A stretch of 64,000 nucleotides of DNA, taken from contig RQSC01000027.1 of assembly GCA_013416795.1 (NCBI GenBank), forward strand, positions 342,646-406,645, written 5' to 3'. The number at the start of each line of letters is the position of its first letter. Position 1 is the first letter of the stretch. The notes under the pieces are model-generated. The model was not told the origin of the DNA, did no database searches, and was given only the letters and a program-made list of their open reading frames with translations. Made by a program: the position numbers and the translations under genes. Of this stretch, positions 49,288 through 58,866 are shown piece by piece. The DNA comes from Prasinococcaceae sp. CCMP 1430 (taxonomy: Eukaryota > Prasinodermophyta > Palmophyllophyceae > Prasinococcales > Prasinococcaceae).

Positions 49288-50775
49288 CTACTCGACGCCG
49301 AGTGCCGCACACGCTTGCTCCAACGGCCGCAGAGCCTCGGCCTTGACCTCCCATAGGCGGTCCTCGAGCATGCGATACTCGTACATGCGCCGGAGCCGCT
49401 CTGCTCCCTTGAAGGAGTGCAGGTGGAAGATCTCATCCAGCGGCGCACAGCAATTGGCCAGCTCGTGCGCCGGATTTATCCCTTCCCACATCCACTCCCT
49501 TGGGTGACCCCTCTCATCGCGGCCGTGTCGCGTCATCAGGTGGTCACGATATTGCATGATGAGCGACTTCATGCGCCCGTCACTGTCCTCCGCGTTCTCG
49601 GCTGTAACATTAATCATTCCGAAGCAGATGGATGTAGCAATGTCCTCGCCGGGGCCAAGGCGGTCTATGCACGGCGATGTTAGGACTTCTGGGTTCCATG
49701 CCTGGCCCTTGGCCTCGGCCTCCTTCCGCGCCGTCTCTGTCCTCTCGACTATTCCCGCCAGCGCCTCCTCGACCAGTTTCTTGAAGGCGCCACGCGACAT
49801 GATGAGCCCGTTACCGCTTATCATGCCACCAGGCAGGTGCTTGTGGCGAACGTGCCTGAGTGCGCGTCCCATGAAATGAGGCTCATCCGGGTCGTACTTG
49901 TTGTCTCGTAGGTGCTTGCGTATGTGGCTCGTAAAGAGGTACGAGTCGTCGTCTGCCTTGATGAACCACTCTGGGACGCTCTCCCAGCCCCCTCCGCCCT
50001 CGCTAAGCGCGGGTGCGACGTAGAGATCATACACGCGAAGATAGAGCTGCCAGACCTTGCGCCAGAGAAAGCCCTCCTTCCAGCATTCCTCCCTTTGGCC
50101 GACACAGTCCCTCCCTGCTCCGGTCACGTTTATGGCAATGACCGGCGCCCTGGACATCGGGTACAGCGCGACGTTGGTCGCGCCGCGGTCATCGTATGGT
50201 TCGCCAGTGACAATCTCCTTCGGAGGCCTGACGTCGCTCGTCGGGTTGTCTGAGATAAGAAATGCTGCCTGGTCGCACGTGCGCAGCCAGCTCTCGAGCA
50301 CCACGCGCATGTTCGGCTCCTGCTTGGGCCACGAGGTGAGCACCATGCAGAGGAGCGTAGGTGAGTGTGCGTCTCCCGGTGCGGGCGCACGGGCCGCGCG
50401 ACGCGCCAATTCGAGCCCCTGCGCGCACGCTTGCCGCCCCGTGCCCATCCGAGCCAGCGCGTCAGCCGCGCTGTCCCAGACGCCCACGCCGCGCACCGCT
50501 GCCAGGGCACTTCTACCAGCAGAAGCCGCAACGCCCTCCTGGCCGTCGGCGAGCGTTCCCCCAGACACGCCACTGGCATCGCCGCCCGAGGCAGTGCTCC
50601 TACCGAGCACTGCGAGGGTTGCGAACGCCGCTGCACATGCGGACGCGACGCCCACCGCCACCACGAGGGCACAGATTCCCACGAGTGCCCCCCATCGCAC
50701 GGGCTGCCGTGAGAAAGGGTGCTGTGCGTCGGAGCCGCGCGATTGTCTCCGCGCCGCGTCCGGCGCGCCCACCAT
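49288..50775 (-). CDS. GT31 family glycosyltransferase (core-1 beta-1,3-galactosyltransferase-like), type II membrane
   Basis: 495 residues from ATG 50775. A short cytosolic head precedes one membrane helix at about residues 28-50 (WGALVGICALVVAVGVASAC), giving Golgi type II topology. The catalytic domain has LCMVLTSWPKQEPNMRVVLE, WKEGFLWRKVWQLYLRVYD, the metal-binding WFIKADDDSYLF (about 268-279), FMGRALRHVRHKHLPGGMIS and GNGLIMSRGAFKKLVEEAL, with GPGEDIATSICFG as the acceptor-side acid motif. This pattern is that of C1GALT1/Fringe GT31 enzymes. Further in-frame ATGs exist near 50940. Acceptor and sugar are unknown. Divergent from the sulfotransferase, which may share its promoter. Confidence 0.9.
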   Translation of the reverse strand: MVGAPDAARRQSRGSDAQHPFSRQPVRWGALVGICALVVAVGVASACAAAFATLAVLGRSTASGGDASGVSGGTLADGQEGVAASAGRSALAAVRGVGVWDSAADALARMGTGRQACAQGLELARRAARAPAPGDAHSPTLLCMVLTSWPKQEPNMRVVLESWLRTCDQAAFLISDNPTSDVRPPKEIVTGEPYDDRGATNVALYPMSRAPVIAINVTGAGRDCVGQREECWKEGFLWRKVWQLYLRVYDLYVAPALSEGGGGWESVPEWFIKADDDSYLFTSHIRKHLRDNKYDPDEPHFMGRALRHVRHKHLPGGMISGNGLIMSRGAFKKLVEEALAGIVERTETARKEAEAKGQAWNPEVLTSPCIDRLGPGEDIATSICFGMINVTAENAEDSDGRMKSLIMQYRDHLMTRHGRDERGHPREWMWEGINPAHELANCCAPLDEIFHLHSFKGAERLRRMYEYRMLEDRLWEVKAEALRPLEQACAALGVE

Positions 50776-51468
50776 CGATGCCGCGCGCGGCCGCGGGGCG
50801 GCGTGCGTGCGCGAGCGCCCTGGAGGGCCCGCGAGCGGGCGCGCGGGGTGAGGTGTGGGGGCCGCTGGCGACGCGGCGCGCGCGCGCTGTGGCTTGGCCC
50901 AGGCCATCTCCATGTCTGTCTCCGCGGTCAATGCCATTGACATTGACCGCTCACATTCCGAAAGTACGATACGTGTAGGTCCCTGGCTAGAGCCGCTGGT
51001 GTTCGCGGGTGTTAAGATCGGCGCGCGCGCGGCGCTCGTGTTAAAATGCGGGCCCCACACCAAAAAAAAATTCAAACGGGCGCGGCGCGAGGATCGCCAA
51101 GGGAGCGCACCCGCAGCGCCGCGGAGTTCCGCGCATTTTTGGCATGCAATTCCGGGAAGCGCGCGCGCGCGACGCCGAATGCCTTTCGCTCACCATGGCC
51201 GGCGGCGGCCAATGCTGCAGGGGACGTCGCGCCTCTGCGGACTCGGCGCCACAGCGCGCGCCGCTGGCGCAGCACGCGCTGCTGCTGGCGCGGAGCAGCG
51301 GCCGGGAGGCTAGTCTGGCGCCGAGCGTTGTCGACGCGGGGCCGGGCGCCCTCCGCGCGCCGGGTGGGTGCCAGGCGGCCATTGCGCGCGGCTGACAGCG
51401 CGCAGGAATCGGCTGGAGCAAGCCAGGCTTAGCCAGCAGCTGAAAAGTGAGGACTTGAGGTGCGCGCG
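50776..51468. other. Divergent spacer between GT31 and sulfotransferase genes
   Basis: 693 bp without a convincing gene. It includes the palindromic word TCAATGCCATTGACATTGA near 50928-50946 and a short A run near 51061-51069. Some of it may encode a longer cytosolic tail of the GT31 protein if translation starts at the upstream ATG. Confidence 0.5.
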
Positions 51469-52872
51469 ATGTCTGCGAGGGGATCTAAGGGGGGGCGACG
51501 CGGGCGACGGCGCGTCGTGGCGAACACCGCCGTGGCGCTCACGTTCGTCGTCGCTGCCTGCGTTACGCCAGCGGTGCGGTGCGCAGGGGAAGAGGTCGCG
51601 AGCGCCTGGTATGAACGGGCGCTCGCCGCAGGCATCAACGCTCTCACATCAGGGGGGAGGACGCCCCCAGCGAACGCCAGTTTGAACGCCGTTGAAGACG
51701 TCGACGAAGAAGTGGATGCCGATGACGCGCAGGTGGACACCGACGCTGTGCTAGATGAGGTCGGCAGCAGCCTCGTGCCGGGGCAGCGGGTATCGTTCGG
51801 CATCGCTGGCCCTCGCGTCATAGGCGCCGCTGCGGCGCATGAGTTCATGTTCAAGTTTCGACCACGGCCGTGGCCGCCCCAGGAAGGCGACACCCCGAAG
51901 ACGCCGCGCATTATGGCGCAGAAACCATCGACAAGACTTGGCAAGAAGGCGGTGCCCGCAATTGCCGGCATGTACAATACGGGCACGAACGCCGCGTTCG
52001 TGCAGCTCAACAAAAACTGCCAGCTGGCTCCCTGGCACTGGCAGATGGCGTCTGGAAAGCACGTGGCGCCCACCTGGACGCTCCCAGGGGTCGCTCCCGA
52101 CGACTTTAAGGCCGAAGCGATGGCGTACTGGCGCCGCGTGAACTTTGGTGGCAAGGAAGTGAACCTGCCCGTCGTCATCGTGCGGCACCCGCTCATCTGG
52201 CTGCTGAAGAGCATGTGTCGCAAGCACTACGGGGCCACTCCGCTAGCCCACGATCCCAGCTTCGTGTTGCGCAACACGAGCGTCTGTGGAAACAGCATAT
52301 ACCGCAACCCGCTGCGAAGGGTTTTTGACCGAAAACAGGACGAGGCCTGCAAGGCCGACGACGCCCTCGACAGGCGTAGCAGAATGCTTGCGCGGCGGGA
52401 AGCGTTGGAGGGGAAGGGAAGCCGCTGCTTCTTTGGCCTCAATTACAAGGACCCCATCGACCTGTGGAATGATTGGTACAGCGCCTACACAGACTTGTAT
52501 GACTCGGTCGATTTCCCCGTTGTCTTTATCCGGCATGAAGACCTTCTGTTGCACCCGTACGAGGTCACAGCGAAGCTGTGCTGGGCTTATCAGAACGTGT
52601 CTCTCGCTCCCGAGGAGTTCAAGCCAAACGAGCGGAACGTCAAGGTGAAGGTAGACGGCACAAATGCGCAAGGACACAGGCCGATAACGGGCAAGGACGG
52701 CAAACCCGTGGCCGCCTCCTGGTACGCCCACCAAGTGCTTGATCCGTCCTACGTCTTCTCCGACCAATCGGGCGAGCGACTGTCGGAGGACGAGCTGAGC
52801 TACTTGGCCAGCCGCGTCAACCAGACGCTCATGGAGTTCTTTGGCTACTCGATGGCCAGGGAGGAGCGGTGA
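51469..52872 (+). CDS. Golgi-type sulfotransferase-like protein
   Basis: 467 residues, single exon. A basic head (SARGSKGGRRGRRR) precedes a hydrophobic segment at about residues 19-36 (ANTAVALTFVVAACVTPAV), a type II anchor or signal. An acidic stem follows. PAPS-binding motifs are recognisable: the 5' loop equivalent GMYNTGTNAAFVQL (about 167) and the 3'-phosphate motif VVIVRHPLIWLLKSMCRKHY (about 235-254), then LWNDWYSAYTDLYDSVDFPV and IRHEDLLLHPYEVTAKLCWA typical of sulfotransferases. The C-terminal SYVFSDQSG-to-end region fits the family. Glycan sulfation is the likely role, supported by the adjacent glycosyltransferases; the acceptor is unknown. The ATG at 51469 is the first in frame. 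Confidence 0.85.
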   Translation: MSARGSKGGRRGRRRVVANTAVALTFVVAACVTPAVRCAGEEVASAWYERALAAGINALTSGGRTPPANASLNAVEDVDEEVDADDAQVDTDAVLDEVGSSLVPGQRVSFGIAGPRVIGAAAAHEFMFKFRPRPWPPQEGDTPKTPRIMAQKPSTRLGKKAVPAIAGMYNTGTNAAFVQLNKNCQLAPWHWQMASGKHVAPTWTLPGVAPDDFKAEAMAYWRRVNFGGKEVNLPVVIVRHPLIWLLKSMCRKHYGATPLAHDPSFVLRNTSVCGNSIYRNPLRRVFDRKQDEACKADDALDRRSRMLARREALEGKGSRCFFGLNYKDPIDLWNDWYSAYTDLYDSVDFPVVFIRHEDLLLHPYEVTAKLCWAYQNVSLAPEEFKPNERNVKVKVDGTNAQGHRPITGKDGKPVAASWYAHQVLDPSYVFSDQSGERLSEDELSYLASRVNQTLMEFFGYSMAREER

Positions 52873-52934
52873 GCGGTAGCTGGGCACAGGGGGCATAGGT
52901 GCAGGAGTAACAACGGTCTCGATTATTTTCCACA

Positions 52935-55900
52935 TCAGCAAAAATACCACACCGTGTCGCCTTCCTTGCCCCCGAGCGTGGCCACATTTTTCTCCAACTC
53001 GCCCATGCCGCTGGTCTCCGCCGCCCGCCGCGTGCCGACGGCGATCACGCATGGAGCCCTCGCCAGAGGATCACCGGGGGCGACTACAGGCGCCGAGCGC
53101 GGGCCTTGCAGAGCGTGATTCTCGTACTGTGGAAGCACTCAAGGGCAGCGAGCCGGGGTTCACGTCAGCGCAAGCTGCCCGCAGCTGACTCTGCGCGTCG
53201 CGGGGCGCACACGAGGGCGAACAGGGCACGCTTCAGCGAGCAACCAATGAAAATGCACAAGACGCACCGTGGTGCCAATTCGGTTGGGCGCGATGTCGAC
53301 GAATGCCCGGACCCTCCCGCGTGCCTCCGGGGAGAGTGCACCGAAGAGCTGGCGCCCGTCACGTCCGTTGCCCCAGATGACGAAACCACCATCCTCACGC
53401 CATGCCGGGCGCGAAAGCACTCGCCGCTCAAGCGCCGCCGCGCGCACAGCGAAGAGGCGTTGGCGCGACGTGCGGCTACTCGTCTGTGAGGGCGTCCAGC
53501 GGTACAGAAGGAGTGGTGAGCTCGTATCACCCACGCGCACCAGCGCCACGTCGTCCGCATGGCTCGCATCCGCAGGGACAGCAACATCGCCCGAATGCCC
53601 GCCGTCGCGGGGTACTAAAGCCACCGCTCTTGCCCTGCTCGGAGCACCGTTCTCTCCGTCGAAGCTCCCCAGGTGCCTGAGGAACCACTCGAGGTCCTCC
53701 GCCAGCGATTCCTGCAGACCGTCCTCTATGAAAGGCCCCGTCGCATCGAAGGTGGTGCGCGACATGAACCACGTGGGCATCTGCACGGTGGTCTCCCGAA
53801 ACTGCTGTAGCAGCATCTGCTCGCCGCTCAGGGTGTTGGCCCAGCGGGAGTAGTGCTCGGTGGCGTCCAGTGGCATGCGCTGCCAAGCGCAGCCGAGCAG
53901 CGCGCGGGGATGTGCTCGCGCCGCTTGCTCCTGCGCCGCAATGCGGCCCGGCATCATCACGTCGTCTGCATCGAGGAAGCACAGCAGCGTGCCGCTAGCA
54001 TTTTCCACACAGCGATTCTTCGCGAAGCCGCAGCCCCGATTGGCTCCGGCGGAAGTGGTCTCGCTGCCGCTAACGACAGTGCCGATGCCACGCGCGCGCA
54101 GGTGCTCCGCCCATCGCTCGAGGATCGCGCGTGAGTCATCCGTCGAGGCGTCGTCGTACGCCGAGAGCTCAATGGGGCCCTCATAAGTCTGCGTGAGCAG
54201 ACTCATGAGGCACTCATCGAGCCACTGGCTCGCGTTGTGCACAGGCAGGATCACTGACACGAGCGGCAGAGTCGCATCGGCTGGAGGTCGCGCCGGCAGC
54301 TCGTCGGGCAGAGCACTGATGGCTCGCGCGAGCGCGCCGATCACCCGACGTTCCGCCTCAGCTCGGGCGCATAGTGGCGCCACATCTGTGCTCCGTGGCT
54401 GCACAGCCTGCATCACCATGCCGTCCGATGCGTGCGTGGCGCCCCCAGTACCCGTGACTGCCCCACCTTCGTCAGCCACTGCGCCGGCGACTCCGGCGGA
54501 TTCAAACAAAGGATGGCCATGCCGGTCGAACGCCTCTTCTGTGATGCGCACCATGCCATTGGCCATCAGTCTGGGCATCTCGCCGAGATTCTTTGTACCG
54601 CTATGCACCGCCAGTGGATGCAAGATCGCGACGTCGCCTGCACACCCAACTATCTGCTCGATCCGCTGCTCACCAGCGCACCTCGAGCTACCATCGGCTG
54701 CGCGCGCGTATCGCAGCGAGCCATCGACGATGCCTCGCAGCGTACGCTCCTGCGCCCATACGGAGAGCTGGTCGTGTGCCACACCAGCAGGACCTTCCTC
54801 GCAGAGGCGTGCTGCCACCCACTCATGCGAACGGGCCACCACCGCGGTGCCTCCTTCACCGGGCGCCCAGTCGCTCAGCAGCAGCAGCAGCACCGCGCCC
54901 TGATAGCGATGCCCCGCGGACGTGCGCCGCGCCGAAGTATCAAAACCTGGTCCGATGTCAACGTGCCAGCCGCGATGCTCCACACGGCGACGATTCACCG
55001 CAGTCCAGCACGCCTCGGCGCTCGACTCTGGCGCACTCTTCCCGACTCCCCTCGCGTCCGCGCCGCCGCTGTCAGTGCGTGTGGCCACGGCGCCCGCGCT
55101 GGTTATCCCCCTCGCTCCGGCCGTCTGATGGTCGGCCGTTGCTGCTTCGGCCTCAGCCGCGTCCAGGGCAGTGAGATGGGCGGCCCTGAGCAGTATCTGT
55201 CTAGTGGTGCGCGTCGAGTGTCGCTGGAATGCAGAGGCGAGTTTGTTGGGAGCGTGCTGGCCGCCGAGCGCGGCAACGCACTCGCGGAGCCTCGCATCCT
55301 CAGCATCCGTCCACGGCGGGCACCAGCGCTCGCGGCACATGCGCTTGGTGCGGCCATTTCCCACGGCAACCGCGACGGCCGACCAGCCCTCGCCGCGTGA
55401 TACCGCCTCCGCCAGCCGCTCGTCCTCGTCCTTTCCCCACGCGGGCCCACAGCCGTCGTGGCCAGGCGCGGCGAGCGCCTGCCCTGCCGCCCGCCCGCCT
55501 GCCTTGCTGCCGTGGCTCTCCTTCTCCTCGCCCTCTGGAAAGACAACCGGGCTGTACCAATGCCGGACATAGGCGGCACCCTCCGCGGGGGGGGGACCAT
55601 TGAGCGGAATAGTCCACCTGCCCTCGCCTAGGAGGGCATCGAGCGCACGCCGCAGCGGCTGCGACTCACACACGCTCGCCCAGCAGCAGCCCGCGGCGGT
55701 TGCGGCTGTAGCATCCCTGGATATGGTAGGCGGCGCCACCTCAACGACGCGCCGGCCGCGTCCACGCGGCCAGGTCGAGGCGTCCTCAAGCCTGACGCGC
55801 GGAGTGCCACTCTCCTGCGGCACGCGCGGGCTCGCGAGCTCCGCGGCGACCGAGCGCGCGAGCGCCGCCACCGTGGCCGGGCCGAGAGCGCCTCGCACGA

Positions 55901-56189
55901 TGCCGTAGCCGCGCTCGCGGACCTCGCGCGCGACCGCTACCTCTGCCTGCCGGCAAATCTCGACCGCGCGTTCCAGCGCTGGGCCGCCGGCAGCGACATC
56001 GGCGCGGATGCCGAGCAAGCGCTGGTCGAGGCAGGCATACTCGAGCCGGGCGACGGCGCGCGCGGTGTTTGCGCGTGGTACCAGCCCCCAAGGCATGACC
56101 ATCCGGCGGAAGCCGCCAGGACCGGGCAATGGCGCTCCACCCTCTCGGCAGTCATCGGCCAGCTGCGCGCCCGGTTCTGGCTGCGGCAT
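52935..56189 (-). CDS. PhyH oxygenase - Myb repeats - GT2 (B3GNTL1-like) fusion, two exons
   Basis: Exons on the minus strand, 56189-53268 and 53126-52935, join in phase 0 to about 1037 residues. Residues 75-240 and 405-545 form one phytanoyl-CoA dioxygenase-like domain (EVRERGYGIVRGALGPATVA; HxD in GWHVDIGPGF, His409/Asp411; distal AVHSGTKN, His529; then PRLMANGMVRI). Between them, 250-345, sit two Myb/SANT repeats (WGKDEDERLAEAV, W-spaced; PPWTDAEDARLRECVAALGG). Residues about 640 onward are GT2: LPLVSVILPVHNASQWLDEC, YDDASTDDSR, AKNRCVENASGTLLCFLDAD and MPTWFMSR, ending in FVIWGNGRDGRQLFGAL and, across the intron, APCVIAVG and EGDTVWYFC. The GT2 half follows animal B3GNTL1 throughout, including its tail. 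ATGs at 56189 and 56102 are possible starts. Confidence 0.9.
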
Positions 56190-56606
56190 CGGACGATGGC
56201 GGACATCGTCGCACGGCTCGCCCGGGAACGCAGGTGGCCACGCCGCGCCCGCCACGGAGGTGCGCTCCCCCCCCGCCCCCTCCCCCCGCCCTTCCTTCAG
56301 CTCCGCCCACTTCCGCCCAAGCACCTCGCCTGCGTGCACTCTGGCATCGGACCTCGCCTGCGCCAACGTGTGCAGAGCGCTCGGGACTGAGGTCGCTGTG
56401 GCGGCGGCGGCTGGATTTCTACTTTTAAGGAATGGGAGCGTTGCCCATGTGCGCGAAGCGCTGCCTACGTAGACGCGCACTCACGTTCGTGGCTCACGGC
56501 TCGTGCTCGCCCTCGCGGCGCGCGCTCGCGCTTGCGGCTTCCGCTCGTGCACTGCAAGGGTTTACCACGGCCGCCTCGGCACGGTCTGCAGCGCGCGCCA
56601 CCGCCC
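56190..56606. other. Spacer between two minus-strand genes
   Basis: 417 bp. The reading frame of the PhyH gene stays open upstream here without an ATG, ending in low-complexity sequence, so a 5' exon cannot be excluded. No separate gene seen. Confidence 0.45.
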
Positions 56607-57599
56607 TCACAGGCGCGCACGTGGCCCTGGTGAGGATACGCCCATACCGCCGCTGCCCGCATCACCCACGCCCGCGCTGCCAGCTCGCACCCTAGATGCG
56701 TGGAAGAGGGAGGAGCTCTTGGCCGCTTCGCGCGACATCTTCGCCCAGATTTTGCGCTCCCTGCGCTCCTGCCACTCGACGGCCTCGCCAACGAACTGTC
56801 TGAGCGCCTCCTCGTACTTCGTTGGGTCCTTGCGAAGCAGGCCGACGTGCGGGCACCCCGCGAACTCAACGCGGCGCAGCGGGCGCCCGGCGTCGCTACC
56901 CGCCAGCATACGAGCGTGGAACTCAAGCAGCTCCTCCTTCGGGCAGATGCGGTCATCCTTCGAGTGGAGCAGGAGGACCGCCCAGTCAGTGCAACCCACC
57001 AACGCCGCCCAGAAAGCGTGTCGTTGCTTCTCGAATGTCCTCGCGAAGACGAGGTCGAGGCCGGGTGTCGCCGCGAGCGCCGCAAGCCGCACGGGGAAGG
57101 GAATGCCGCTCACCCCCCCCTCCTCTGAGATGAAGCGCACCCCGTGTCGCGAAGTGTAGTCAACAGGCCCACTGTCGAAGCAGACTCCCGCCACCCGCGC
57201 CCGCAGGCTCGCGTACTGGCGATTGTGTTTGAGAAGCAGCACGGCCTCGCTCAGGCACGCCTTCGCCGAGCCCGAAAAGCACGCGAACACGACTCGTCGC
57301 CCGTCGCCACCGCGGCGCAGGTCGTCCAGCAGCACACGCAGCACCTGATGCGCCAGCGCGCGCGCCATGCCCTCGAACCACATGTTTGCCATCGCCGGGT
57401 ACACCGCCAGGCGCGGCGCTGCGCCCGCCGCGCGCCACGCGGCCGCGAACTTGCCCACGACGTCCGAGCGCGCCCCCATGTGCGCGAGCATCACCACTTT
57501 GCACCTGCACCCTTTGGCGACCTCGCCGTAGTCCTCGAACGGCACGACCCGCGAGCTGAAGAGCGCCCCTTGCGTGCGCTCCCGGCTGCGCCGCACCAT
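56607..57599 (-). CDS. TMEM53/DUF829 family alpha/beta-hydrolase-like protein
   Basis: 330 residues from ATG 57599. DUF829 pattern: VVMLAHMGARSDVVGKFAAA (equivalent of LLGWxGCxDKNLAKYS), YPAMANMWFEGMARAL, the nucleophile-elbow region VFACFSGSAKACLSEAVLLL, VAGVCFDSGPVDYTSR (FDSxPG-like), LLHSKDDRICPKEELLEFHA and VEFAGCPHVGLLRKDPTKYE with the final His. TMEM53 in animals is a nuclear-envelope protein; catalytic activity is unproven. A Ser/Arg-rich tail follows the domain. Divergent from the exosome subunit gene. Single exon. Confidence 0.85.
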   Translation of the reverse strand: MVRRSRERTQGALFSSRVVPFEDYGEVAKGCRCKVVMLAHMGARSDVVGKFAAAWRAAGAAPRLAVYPAMANMWFEGMARALAHQVLRVLLDDLRRGGDGRRVVFACFSGSAKACLSEAVLLLKHNRQYASLRARVAGVCFDSGPVDYTSRHGVRFISEEGGVSGIPFPVRLAALAATPGLDLVFARTFEKQRHAFWAALVGCTDWAVLLLHSKDDRICPKEELLEFHARMLAGSDAGRPLRRVEFAGCPHVGLLRKDPTKYEEALRQFVGEAVEWQERRERKIWAKMSREAAKSSSLFHASRVRAGSAGVGDAGSGGMGVSSPGPRARL

Positions 57600-57969
57600 G
57601 GCGCGCGCGCGTAAGCTGCAGCGCGCGCCTAGCACCGCTTGGCGGGTGCCGGCCAGCCCTGGCTCCCTCGCCCGCGCGCGCGCGCCTGCGCGCGCGCGCG
57701 CGCGCACATGCGCGTGCAGTGCGTTGTTCCTTTAGAGCGCTAATCCGTTAATGATGGGTATATTCGCACGCACGTATTCTTCTGCAATGCAATTCGGAGG
57801 CTCGGCCCTCCGCGTTTTCCCTCCCGTCCAAAACAGATGNCGCGGGTTGGGCGCGCGCGGGGTTGGGTGCGGGGGTGGGGGGACTCGCGCCGCGGACACG
57901 GGCGCGGGCGCAGGCGCGAGTGCGGGCGCGTGTGCGGGGGAGCTGTGGTGAAGTGCGGGGGAGGGGAGG
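57600..57969. other. Divergent spacer with one ambiguous base
   Basis: 370 bp between divergent start codons. It has a (GC)n tract at about 57665-57712, an AT-richer patch at 57713-57800 (likely promoter) and the only N in the window at 57840. Confidence 0.6.
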
Positions 57970-58725
57970 ATGGACACGGTCGCTGCGCGCGCCGACGGCC
58001 GCGCGGCTGCCGACGCGCGACCCCTGCGACTGAGGGTTGGCGGTGCAGTGGCGGCCGCGCGCGGGTCGGCGTACGCCGAGTGCTGCGGGGCGCGTGTGCT
58101 CGCGGCGGTGCGAGGGCCGGCGGCGCCCGTGGCATCGGCGGAGGCGCCTGCGTGGAGCGCCAGGGGAGCGCTGGAGGTGAGCGTGGAGGTCGCCGCGTTC
58201 GCAGCGGAGGGAGGTTACGTCGCAGATGCACGCGAGGACGCGGCAGTAGCTGCCGACGACGACGCGCGAGAGGCGGAGGAGCGACACCGCGGGCGCGAGA
58301 GCGCACTCTCGCACGCCCTGCGCGCCGCGCTACTGCCTGCCGTGCTTGCCGAGGAGTTTCCGAAGGCAGCAGTCCGCATCGACGTGCTAGTGCTCGAAAG
58401 CGACGGCGACGTTTTCGCCGCGTGCGCTGCGGCTTCGAGCGCCGCGCTCGTTGACGCAGGCGTGCCAATGCGTGACCTCGTGACGGGCGCGACGGTGGCG
58501 CGCGTCGGAGCAGGGCTGCTCGTGGACCCGAGCGCGGCAGAGGTGGCGCAGGCCCGCGGGGGTGCCACGATCGCATGCATGGGCAAGAGCGAGGCCATGA
58601 CTTTGTGGGAGCTGGATGCTGTGTGGACAACCGAGGAGGCACAGGGCGCGATGGAGGCGGCGGCCAAGGGCGCGGCGCACGCCGACGAGGAGCTGCGAGT
58701 GGCGCTCAGGGAGGCGCTCGAGTGA
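57970..58725 (+). CDS. MTR3: Exosome complex RNase PH-like subunit MTR3/EXOSC6
   Basis: 251 residues. RNase PH fold: RPLRLRVGGAVAAARGSAYA, CGARVLAAVRGP, SALSHALRAALLPAVLAEEF, FPKAAVRIDVLVLESDGDVF, AALVDAGVPMRDLVTGATVA and GLLVDPSAAEVAQARGGATI. These follow MTR3/EXOSC6, one of six ring subunits of the nuclear and cytoplasmic exosome. Phosphate-binding and catalytic residues of bacterial RNase PH are not visible, as expected for the inactive eukaryotic ring. The start at 57970 is the first ATG. No intron. Confidence 0.88.
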   Translation: MDTVAARADGRAAADARPLRLRVGGAVAAARGSAYAECCGARVLAAVRGPAAPVASAEAPAWSARGALEVSVEVAAFAAEGGYVADAREDAAVAADDDAREAEERHRGRESALSHALRAALLPAVLAEEFPKAAVRIDVLVLESDGDVFAACAAASSAALVDAGVPMRDLVTGATVARVGAGLLVDPSAAEVAQARGGATIACMGKSEAMTLWELDAVWTTEEAQGAMEAAAKGAAHADEELRVALREALE

Positions 58726-58866
58726 GCGCGCGCTCCCGCGCGCACAGCGGAATAATACACGGCACGCTCAAGCAGCTGCGCGAAGCACATCTGGCCGCCG
58801 CTGCCGCGCAGGCGCGGACGCCGCTGATTGCTCTCAACATGGCGCCCTATGCGCCTCCAAAATTCA

